Source of the DNA: Pseudisothecium myosuroides
Lineage: Eukaryota; Streptophyta; Bryopsida; Hypnales; Lembophyllaceae
Direction: 5' to 3'
NCBI GenBank assembly: GCA_951799445.1
Contig: OX637288.1
Location: 45,213,288 to 45,277,287, forward strand
DNA length: 64,000 nucleotides
Both the position numbers and the translations under genes were made by a program. Shown in pieces: positions 54,890 through 64,000 of the stretch (positions within the stretch are counted from its first letter, which is position 1; each line of letters starts with the position of its first letter). The notes under the pieces are model-generated. The model did no database searches and was not told the origin of the DNA. It was given only the letters and a program-made list of their open reading frames with translations.

Positions 54890-57800
54890 ATGGGTGCAAG
54901 CCCTTCAAAATCTTCTCATGTTGAAGCAAAAGAAAAACCCATCATTATGGTGCTTGGTAGGCAAGACCTCTCTCAATCTATTTCTCACATTCTTTTATCA
55001 TTTTGATTTGAAGGTTAGAGTGATCTTCATTCATTGTATATGAGTTCCAAGAAAGTACTATTTTGGTTTTCAAGAAGCAAGGGTTCTTAGGGAGGGCATT
55101 CTTTATGTTTTTTGGTAACCAAGTGTGTCCAAAAGGTAATTTTTAGTGGGCTATTGGTAACATGTTTGAAATAGAAATGTTAGTGATTCTTTTAAAATAT
55201 TTGGAAAATATTCTTTTGTATGGTTTTTAAAGCCTATATCAACTTATAAAATTGAATTGTTTTTTGCTAAGAATAAAATTGCCACTCTCAATTTGGACTA
55301 ACATAATTTTCTAAGACCCAAGAGAGGTTTATGAGAGATTATCTTTCTATCTCTTTAATTGCACAAATATTTTACTATGTCTTATGAAATCAAAAGGAGC
55401 TCAACGATCGCTTTTAGAATCAATTACATGAATGCAAATTCTTTTTGTGCACAATCTTAAATTTGTGTTATTTTTGCAAATATGCGTAAATCATTCTAGA
55501 AATATTTGTTTCTATTGTCCTTGGCCGACATATTTGCATGTGGGCTCATCTATTAGTAATTATCCATGATGTAATGGAATAATTGCTTCAAAAGTGAACT
55601 AGTTGTTTGACATCTAGTGCTCCAAATTCTTTTGTAGCTAGTAGTGGGGGATAGGATGTAAAGAGTGTACATACACTTCTCTTTAATTATGCACTTAGCA
55701 ATTGCACATTCTATATACAATAGTTGCACCTAATTGTAAACTAATTCTAATACCAATCGTTATAGACTTTTACTAACAATGTACAAAATCTATTTAAAAG
55801 AGTTGAGGGTTGATTTTAAATAAACATATTTTTAGCCTTTTGAAAATTCACAATTTATTCATTTAGTGCCAAAAATTGCATTCTAAGAGGATCTAGAATC
55901 CACTATTAACTCTCAACAAGATACAACAAATATTTAACAATTGAATAATCAAAGTCATGCTCAACTGCTTAATATTTGGACAATTTTAAATGTAGTGACC
56001 TTATGTTATGAGATTTTGTCATGTTATCTTCAACTAATTGGACAACTTTCACATGTAAAGTCATAGATACATGTGTGCATTAAAAGCCCATCTATCCTAC
56101 TAAAGTGTTGTTTTCAAGAAGGCCAAGTGTAGTACTCTCCTGAGTACTCTTGAATGTTATGTCATTCATGTACAGCATCACATTTTATTGGCTCCAACCT
56201 AAGAGGAGGAGGCTTTGCATCAAGAAAGCCTTAGCTTACAGTGAGGAAGTTTGAACAACTACTTTACTTGAAAACAAGTCAATGCTATAAGGACAAATCC
56301 TCTCATAATATAGCTACTTGTCTTTTTTTTCAAATGAATGTGTGAATTTCAAATAAGTGCTTACTTGTTTGGTTTGATACAATGGATGCAGGAGGACCAG
56401 GAACCGGGAAGGGCACACAATGTGCTCAAATAGTGAAGGAGTTTGGATTCAAGCACATTTCACTGGGGGACATCCTTCGAGTGGAAGTGAAAAATGGGAC
56501 TCAAATCGGAAAGGATTGTGCAGCCATTATGAAGGAAGGGAAATTGGTGCCTACAAAATTGACAATGGAGCTCTTGGAGAAGGCCATGAAACAAGCAGGA
56601 GATTCTCCTGGTTACTTACTAGATGGGTTTCCACGGAAAGTCAACCAAGCTAAAGAGTTTAAAAAACTAGTATGAGCCACTATTAAATACTCTTATAACC
56701 ATCTTTAATTCCATTAAATTGGTGTAATTATGGGCGCCAAAAATTATGACATTTATCTACAAGACGAGCTAAAAATTAGGATGGATTTCTATATATACAT
56801 TAGTAATCATTTTCAATTTTGTTTAATTGGTGCAATTCTTGGTGCCAAAAAATTGTGACATCCATTGACAAAGAGTTCTAAAAACTAGAATTGGTTTATA
56901 ACCTCTAATAATCATTTTCAATTTCGATAAATTGGTGCAATTCTAGGTGCCAAAAATTGTGATGCGCATCAATAGAAAGCTCTAACTCTAGGACTATTAG
57001 AGATTTTCATTTTAGGATGCATGCCTTAAATGTGCTTGAAATTGTGAAATTTCATCTTGCCAATTTAGCAAAAGTGATGTTATCTTCTTTTACTTGTGCC
57101 TAATATTGGTATTTACCTAGCTTTGGTGCATGAGAGGTATCATGTGTCATATCAAACTAAAGTGAAAACACCCAAAACTGTATGTGAATCCATTCCTAAC
57201 AAGTAGATTTCTATTGTTGTAGCTGCTCTCTAAGACTAGAATCTATATCATTAAAAAAATATAAGGTTAAACAAAACAAAAACACATTTTATTTTATTAA
57301 GATGGAAAAAGGTGGTTGAAGGGTGACATGAAGCACTCCCTCAAGATGGTTCACTTGGACACTTGCTACATACAATATTAATCAATGCACTAAGTTTAAA
57401 TGCTAATTAAACAATTTAGCACTATGCACCCCCTCTTATTACTTAAGTTAATTTTGTCAACTCAATTAGTGTGAGACAAATAAATTGCTTAACATTGCAT
57501 TAATTTCATTTTCATTTTATTGAGTGACTATTGGAAGGAGCATCTTCTTAAAGTAATAATAAATAAAATTGAAAATAAATATAATTTTTTATGAAAAAAT
57601 ATGTAATAAAAAATAAGAATTAATTTGAGTAGTTCCTCATTTCTAATCCAATACACATTTTCTATTGACAAATATTTGAGTTGTTGTAAAATTAGCATTT
57701 TAAACAAGTATTTGACTTAACTGTCAAATATAATGTTGGATTATTATTAGGTGAGGGCGCCATCTTTGGTGCTATTTTTACATGCACCCAAGCAAGTGCT

Positions 57801-58957
57801 TATCCATCGGCTCATGCAGCGGGGACAAACTAGTGGGCGAGCTGACGACAACATGGAGACTATTAACAAACGTCTCATTACTTTCAAAAAGGAGTCTATG
57901 CCTGTGGTTTTGTATTACAAAGGGATTCATTCCACTATTGTCAAGAAGGTGGGTTTGCATCATCATCAAGTAAACATCACTACAACTTGCAATAACTCTT
58001 ATAACCACGATTGTCTACAAGTTCAACATTATTTTTGTACTAGACGTCATGTTGAACTAGTCTTGTCAGGTGTCCTATCACACACGCCATGTCTAATGCA
58101 TAGTATTAGGCAACCTTCTTTAGATATTACCAAATCTTCTAGGAATGTTTTAGTACATTTAGATATACTACAACGATATTCCTAAAAGACGGACAAAAAA
58201 GGATTTCTAGTCGTCTTAAACATCATGTTCAACTGCATGTCACCATTATTTTTGTACTAGACATCATGTTGAACTTGTGCTGTCGAGAGTCCTATTACAC
58301 ATGTCTTGTCTAGCGTATTACTGGCAACTTTCTTCAAATATTATCAAATCTTCTAGGAACATTTTAGTACATTTTAGATATGTTCTAAGGATATTCCTAT
58401 ATGACTGATAGAAAATGACTTCCAATTGTCTTAGACATCAAGTTCAACTCTATGTCACCATGTCTAGCGGAACAAACTCTACTTGTAACAAGGTTTTAGT
58501 CAAATTCAACTTTCAGTTCCCAAATCAATCAATCAGTTTAATCCTTAAACATTGGGTTGGTGACTGTGAAAATCATCCATTTTGATACTAAGTGACATCA
58601 TCTTCTTAAAAAAAGCCAAAAGTACTCATTGGAGGTCAAACTATTGTGCAAAATCTTCTTTTTTTGCACAAAATTCCAAGGATGAAGAATTGCACTTTTG
58701 TCCTACATAGAAAAATTCTTTCTCTTTCATCGGCCAGAAAACAACTATGGCGTTGTTTAAGAATTAATGAAAAACTTAAGATAAGTAAATTAACATTGGG
58801 AATGAGTGATCTTAAACGTGAAGATTCTGCGATCATTTAGGAATCTTTGGGAGCCAAATGACTAATAAGCAATTTTCTTCTAATGCAGATCTGCACAGTC
58901 ACAACACCAGATGATGTGTACACTCAAGTTCGAGAAGTAGTCAAGCAAGTGGTATGA
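54890..58957 (+). CDS. Short adenylate kinase / UMP-CMP kinase family protein, 203 aa
   Basis: Four exons with phase-consistent GT-AG borders: 54,890-54,956; 56,392-56,669; 57,751-57,948; 58,889-58,957. The protein starts MGASPSKSSHVEAKEKPIIM and reaches the P-loop GGPGTGKGT at 23-31 across the first intron. The first exon was found by matching the split codon for G23. Other motifs: NMP-binding HISLGDILR (44-52), LLDGFPRKVNQAKEF (98-112), and the short LID RGQTSGRADDN (139-149) with its arginines, followed by METINKR. These define the short nucleoside monophosphate kinases, which transfer phosphate from ATP to AMP or to UMP/CMP. The PRKVNQ segment and RGxTSGR LID resemble animal AK1 more than plant UMP-CMP kinases (PRNEENR). 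Leu47 replaces the usual Thr (AK) or Ala (UMPK). Specificity is therefore open. Confidence 0.88.
56696..57000 (+). repeat. Three-copy tandem repeat in kinase intron 2, about 106-bp units
   Basis: AATTGGTG(T/C)AATT followed by GGCGCCAAAAATT or GGTGCCAAAAATT recurs near 56,717, 56,824 and 56,932, with ATCATTTTCAATTT before it. Confidence 0.7.
58018..58460 (+). repeat. Two-copy tandem repeat in kinase intron 3, 217-bp period
   Basis: ATTATTTTTGTACTAGAC starts at 58,028 and again at 58,245. Each is followed by TCATGTTGAACT and, further on, AAATCTTCTAGGAA. Confidence 0.75.
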
Positions 58958-60175
58958 ATTCAAACTCTACTACCCAAATCTATATATAGGGAAGGGCAAG
59001 AGACGGGAAAAACGTGTGCATGACAAATCTCATGAATGCTCATCGAGTTCTAGGTTTTCTTTGTGAATGTTGGATGAAATAATTGGATGATATTTCTCCC
59101 AGATGAAAATGAAACAGATTTTTGTGATGTAAGAAATATGTGTCAAGGAGATGGTAAAAAAATAATTGGAAATTTGCATGGTGGCTATAGTTGAATTCAC
59201 CGCGGCGCCCATTGAGAAATTATGCAAAACAACATCACAAGATTGTTCACCACAAGATGGTAACAAGGCATCATCATTATAGAAGTCACCGGAAACGGAG
59301 GAAGGGGGCAAGGAAGCTCATGGAAGAATGTCCCGAACATCCCCCGATGTCTCCAATGGCTCTAGCTCAAGGATGTGTCCTCATGTAATGTAAGGTGGAT
59401 ACCCCCAAAAAACCACCACATTTTACTACTGTGCCTAGTTATTAGACTGGTCAAATTTTCATATTGGCAAGTGAAAGGAGGTTCCAACGCACCGTAGCAT
59501 GTGACATTTGGATACCATATGCAAAAATTAGGAAGCTGGAATAAAGTTTAAATTGGTTCTAAAATAGTTTTTGGCTTCCACATAGGTACATAATTGATTT
59601 TGGAGATGTACATAAAGTGAAGATGGTGGTTTTAGGATCAATGGCGCATCTGAGGGGACCCACCTTAATTAACATTTGGTTGGGTCCATGAACATCCTGG
59701 GTTAACAATATGTTATGTGAGTGTTTGGGAAACATTGCCGCGGTACTAGTTGAGTAGGGTATCTTTGATGAGTTTTCTTTTAGCATTTATGATTAGCACT
59801 AGGTTATGGATCGGTATCTTTAAAATTTGAAGGTTGTATATTCTAAATTTTGAAGTTGCACAAAATATCAATAGTTCTTTCCATATTGAGGTTACTACTA
59901 TTAAATATATTTGAATAAGCAATTGAGCATTGTTCCTGTTATTGGATTGCCCAATTTTTATATAGATCTTGTTGAAAGTCAAAAGAATATTCTAAATTCC
60001 CTTATGCATTTTTTGGCTACATATGAATTAATTATGAATTTCAAATTGCTAAAGATAGGTGTTTTTCAAAGCAACCCTAGGCTCTTATAGATAGAGGCAA
60101 TTCATTTTAGGCAAGAATATGTAGGAATATGTAGGGATCAATTTTAGAAAGGAGTCAAAATTAGGTGCAATTTTT
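58958..60175. other. Intergenic DNA, nothing recognised
   Basis: 3' flank of the kinase gene. The frame 59,191-59,388 is basic and low-complexity and is not convincing as a gene. Confidence 0.4.
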
Positions 60176-60540
60176 TTAACCCCTAAGTGCTTTGAAGTGT
60201 AGAATTGAGTGCTTTGATATAATGTTTTGTTTTAATACCTTCTCATTCATCCAAAGTAATATTTGAATCTTTAAGAGTTAGACTCCTTTACCACTAATTT
60301 GATGAAATTGAGGTACATAATATATTTGTATATAGAGAGATAAGCAAATATATGCAAAAAAGGAAATGAAAAAGACTTGAACGGTAAAGGATTAAGCTCA
60401 CTAAACCTAATTGGAATTATTCAAAATATAATAATATTATAAAAAAATTCTAAAATGTATAATATGTGATCATTGGATTGATTTGGAATACACAAGTTAT
60501 CAACAATTTGGTGTATAATTAGAATTGAAACATATGACGT
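60176..60540. mobile_element. Possible left end of a TTAA-family element
   Basis: TTAACCCCTAAGTGCTTTGAA at 60,176 resembles the left end of E5 (CCCCTAAGCGCCCAAGCC, then TTGAAGTGTG). The right end is not identified. Confidence 0.3.
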
Positions 60541-60618
60541 TCAATAAAAACATGATAAGAGAATATAGAATCTTCTTTCAATAAAAACATGATAAGAGAA
60601 TAAAGAATCTTCTTTCAA
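60541..60618 (+). repeat. Two-copy 38-bp tandem repeat
   Basis: TCAATAAAAACATGATAAGA followed by GAATA(T/A)AGAATCTTCTT, twice in direct succession. Confidence 0.85.
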
Positions 60619-61580
60619 TCACCACAAGACTTAGGAAAATAGTTTACTACAAAACCATGCTAAAATACTTATTCGGACACTTTTAGAAGTCACTATCTTG
60701 AGGCAACATAGACAAAATGTAGATGCATATATTTCATCTATTGAAGCATGCAATAAAGTCTAAAAAACTTTATTCTAATACATATTCCTATACAATTTGT
60801 AATTCAACAATCATATACAATATCTTCCTTCACATTCTCCTCATGAGTCCTTTTATATAAGAAGATGGAATCATATGACCTCTAGGGTCTCTAAACTCCT
60901 ACATTGATCATGATGCTCTCCTGCCACGGCTATAGAATTAGGCGTTTTGTTACCATGAGACAAGTCAATGCTTGCATAACATTGCATCATGTACACCTTA
61001 TTTAAAGCCTTGTCCTTACAATTAGAGGTAAGCTTAGGCATTAAAAGCATAGAAGACATATCAAGTCACTACACTATCAGTAAACAACTAGCTATACTAG
61101 AAGATGCTCTATCCCTTTAGCACTAGCTTGCTCTCCAAGAAAATACTCAAACTCATATTCACTATTCTTCACATTCACTACAAATGTAGAATTTGTCAAT
61201 GCAAAGCTTCCACCCCTTTGGTCTAGAGCCACAAAAAAACTTCCTTTTCTGCATATCAAGGACTCCTAAGCAATAGTGCTCATAAGAACACTTCTTCATT
61301 TTTCTGTGCTATACCCCTACAGCAAGCCTGAATGAAGAAAAGGACCAAATATTTCTGACCATTTCTTCAGTGTGGTAGACAGTTGCTCTGAGAGCCCTAT
61401 GACTTACTCCACTTCATAACCTTAGTTTCTCTGGTTTCCTATAGTAAGCCTCTCCAATGGAACCATATGCTGAAAGTGAAATTCACCATGGAAGCTTCAA
61501 GGTCAAACTGTATACATGACAAAGCCAATTAGGTTTGAAAGGAAAATAAGCGAATCTGTACACCATACGGAAGTCTCCCT
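60619..61580. other. Intergenic DNA and 3' flank of the F-box gene
   Basis: No gene recognised. The F-box transcript's 3' UTR likely occupies the right part (below 61,580, minus strand). Confidence 0.4.
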
Positions 61581-63702
61581 CTAGCGTCTCCAACTTCTGC
61601 CAAGGTTTGGAAAGCCAGTGAAGAATCTACGAAAAGCTTCCGGAAACTGAAATTCAGGCCCTTCCGGTTGAAATTCAGGTGTATGGAAGCCGGATTCAGC
61701 CCTGGGCGAAGTAACGGATGGAATCTGCCTTACCACCTCTGAAGGCCGGACAACAACGCCGTCCAAGAACAGACCAGATTTCCAACTCCCCGAGTAAATA
61801 GCAAACACTCCGAATTTCAGTTTACAAGATTCCTCTTCTCTTTCAACGACAAACTCCCCAACATCGTATTCTGTCCAACCGCTTTCTACAACTCGGATTG
61901 TTGGCAAACTAAACTGTTCCACTGGTAGCCTTGACACATGCGGTCTTGGGTCTATGTAGCACTTGCACTCAACGTTTCCATCATCATTTTTGGAGAAGGT
62001 GAAATGTGCAGGTTCAGAATGCCAACCGCGCAAATCGCCCAAATACATTCTCCATGTGAGAGTATAAGATCCTGGGGGAAGGGAGCATTCGATCTCACCT
62101 TTCGCTTCGAACCAGCACACATGTATCAACCGTGCAACCTCGGGAAACCTGCGAATGAAGAACTATGATAAGCACAATCATCCCATATATGTAGATGAAA
62201 GCAAAGCATCATAAATCCAAGCTATTTCTAAACGATGACCATAATCCCGCAGTCTAAACTCTCAAATAGTGTTAACTTTAGTATTAAGCAAACAAGTAAA
62301 CAAAGGGACACACTTTGTTTCCAGATTTGGATATGAACTTAGCCATAGCATAAAGAAAGTTAAATAGCTTTTCAAGAAAGAACATACATATGCATACACT
62401 TACAAGTACACAAACACAGTGAAACAGCTTTGAAAAAAGTACTTACATAGAATTCTCATCAGAAACCCAATCCCAATAACGGTAGTCGTCACCCCAAGTG
62501 ATACGGAGCCCCCTCGCTGCAATGCTCAAGCACAGCCCTCCGGTCTCGCGGTCAATCCACAACCCCTACTCACATATCAAACGTGGCATGGAGTTAGATT
62601 AATGCCAACACTACAGACGCAGCAATTAGAAATTGAATGGCCTTGAAAATTGATTAACCCTTCAAATAATGTAGTGCAGGACAAAAACGTAGTATTCATA
62701 AGTTTTAACCGCTGCCTTCATCCAGTAGGAAGCTTCATATTGGATACTGCCGGACTCAGGAATGAGATGGCATTCAAATACTTACATCAACAACGCATGC
62801 TTTCTTGAATTATGGGAAACCCCAAAATCATAGAATATATCCATATTCTATGATTATTCATACACATAGGAAGTTTTAAGACTTTAAACATACTAAATAA
62901 TAAAAATTGTAGACTTATTATGCCATGTCAATCACCGTACTAGTATAGCCTATCATACCAAAATTCATATACTAAAACTCGTTCTGGGCGAATTTTAAGA
63001 TACAATGCTTCGAAGTTGATTTGACAAAGATTTATGATAAATTTTCCAAGTTCCAAGATAATTCCTTAACATCATGCTTAAAATCTTCTTTTTGATCGAC
63101 TTCGAAAGGTTGTGGAAGTCATGTATAATACCACATCTAAGTTTAATCCAAGAAAAGTACAGCATTAAGGATTATCAATAATATGACCAAGTAAATAACA
63201 TTAATATGACCCTCCCTAAAACAACATTCAGGCATTTCTTGAACACTTGGCACTATCAAACTAAGTCATAGTAAGTCATTTTGGGAGACCCCAGGGAGGC
63301 AGAAATATCAAAGAGGTTAGGCTGTACCTGTGTGTTATTCGCAAGAAGCATCGGCTGGCAGAGATGGTCGAAGATTTCTCTCTTGCTTGCAGTTTGTGCA
63401 GGGACCACATCCGGGTCGAGTGCGAGGATGTCTTTGTACCTTGGAGGCAGCTTCCTCTCCCAAACCGAATCGAAATTCGAAGCCCCACGGAAAGAACGGC
63501 ACACGCACGCCAGTTTCGCAACCTCTCGTGGAGGCAAGCAGGAGAGGATCATAGCAATGCAGACTTCAGGCAAGTCTCCCAGAACACCTTCATCACACTG
63601 CTCATTGCTGCTGTCAAATTCATCATGCTCCTCGCTATCTTGAGGCTGGTTGCTGTCCATGTCGAGTTTGTTCTTTTCCGTGGCCGTTAACATTCCCTCC
63701 AT
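61581..63702 (-). CDS. F-box protein with PP2 (phloem lectin-like) domain, PP2-A type, 353 aa
   Basis: Three coding exons on the minus strand: 63,702-63,328; 62,565-62,447; 62,148-61,581, with GT-AG borders in phase. An acidic N-terminal extension (residues 1-40) precedes the F-box at about 41-86 (LGDLPEVCIAMILSCLPPRE, then ASNFDSVWERKLP). A PP2 domain follows at about 126-302 (GLWIDRETGGLCLSIAARGL, WFEAKGEIECSLPPGSYTL, then FLDGVVVRPSE). A tail of about 50 residues ends FPNLGRSWRR. This is the F-box/PP2-A architecture: the F-box binds SKP1 in an SCF ubiquitin ligase, and the PP2 fold is a lectin-like substrate reader. I start at ATG 63,702. An AG acceptor (TTTCTTTGCAG) at 63,722-63,723 lies 19 bases before it, so the leader is spliced and continues to the right. 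All domains are intact and the gene looks functional. Confidence 0.92.
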
Positions 63703-63721
63703 TACGATGTCGCAATTATAA

Positions 63722-64000
63722 CTGCAAAGAAAACAAATCAGAAATCTAGTCCGGAACAATGCCCTCTAGTTTTCCAAAAATCAAAGACTAAAAGGTAAGA
63801 AACCGAAAAGAGATCAATTCCAAAATGCAACTCCTAGATTTCCCAACTTCCAAAAGAAATCGATGGAAGTTGAAACCAATGGAAGTTGAAGAGTTCTTTG
63901 AAGCCACGCAAGGGAGTTGATGCTTCAAAGATGCTCAATTACAGGTAGTGTACTGTCAATATTAGGTTTCCTACAATTTCAATCTGGAAAATCTGTAGAA
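63722..64000 (-). other. 5' leader intron of the F-box gene, cut by the window edge
   Basis: Starts at the acceptor TTTCTTTGCAG on the minus strand. The matching donor and first leader exon were not identified before the end of the window. Confidence 0.5.

Noticed and set aside
59191..59388. Basic 65-codon frame downstream of the kinase
   Set aside because: Low-complexity His/Arg-rich sequence with no homology that I recognise.
1..64000. tRNA, rRNA or CRISPR features
   Set aside because: No cloverleaf with a B-box, no rRNA-like block and no spaced direct-repeat array were seen on either strand by eye.

Overview
The window is nuclear DNA of a land plant. It has spliced genes with GT-AG introns, plant-specific families (EMSY-like protein, F-box/PP2 protein, plant-type GH28 polygalacturonase) and AT-rich intergenic DNA full of LTR and DNA transposons. 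The F-box/PP2 and kinase sequences look diverged from the flowering-plant proteins I know, so a fern, lycophyte or gymnosperm is possible. That is an impression, not a proof.

Layout. 1-8.6 kb: an intron-bearing, frameshifted RPL13a (uL13) duplicate, a 204-bp CACTA-type MITE, a 1.29-kb dispersed repeat, a duplicated piece of the polygalacturonase 5' flank, and a polygalacturonase fragment inside a long inverted repeat. 9.35-23.35 kb: one minus-strand giant solo LTR split by two plus-strand solo LTRs (4.88 and 4.85 kb) of the same family, each with a near-perfect or perfect 5-bp target duplication. 23.35-39.5 kb: repeat-on-repeat DNA with a second copy of the 1.29-kb repeat, a second RPL13a fragment, MITEs with CACTA, hAT and other hallmarks, a palindromic tandem array, and several 0.8-0.9 kb elements flanked by TTAA. 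39.7-44.5 kb: a complete seven-exon polygalacturonase, preceded by a three-copy tandem repeat. 45.8-46.7 kb: another TTAA element. 47.8-51.07 kb, minus strand: an EMSY-like gene with an uninterrupted coding region and a tandemly duplicated GC-rich leader. 54.9-58.96 kb: a four-exon short nucleoside monophosphate kinase. 61.58-63.72 kb, minus strand: a three-coding-exon F-box/PP2-A protein, whose 5' leader continues toward the window edge.

The four intact genes belong to unrelated pathways: cell-wall pectin turnover, chromatin reading, nucleotide balance and SCF ubiquitin ligation. They do not form a cluster.

The strongest unusual signals are three. First, a family of non-autonomous TTAA-target elements with CCCCTAAAGGACCA-type ends; two copies have an internal empty-site comparison. 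Second, giant LTRs that all carry the same 63-nt acidic reading frame ending at a splice donor. Third, a dispersed family of short glycine-rich hydrophobic protein remnants, one of which was the target of the minus-strand LTR.
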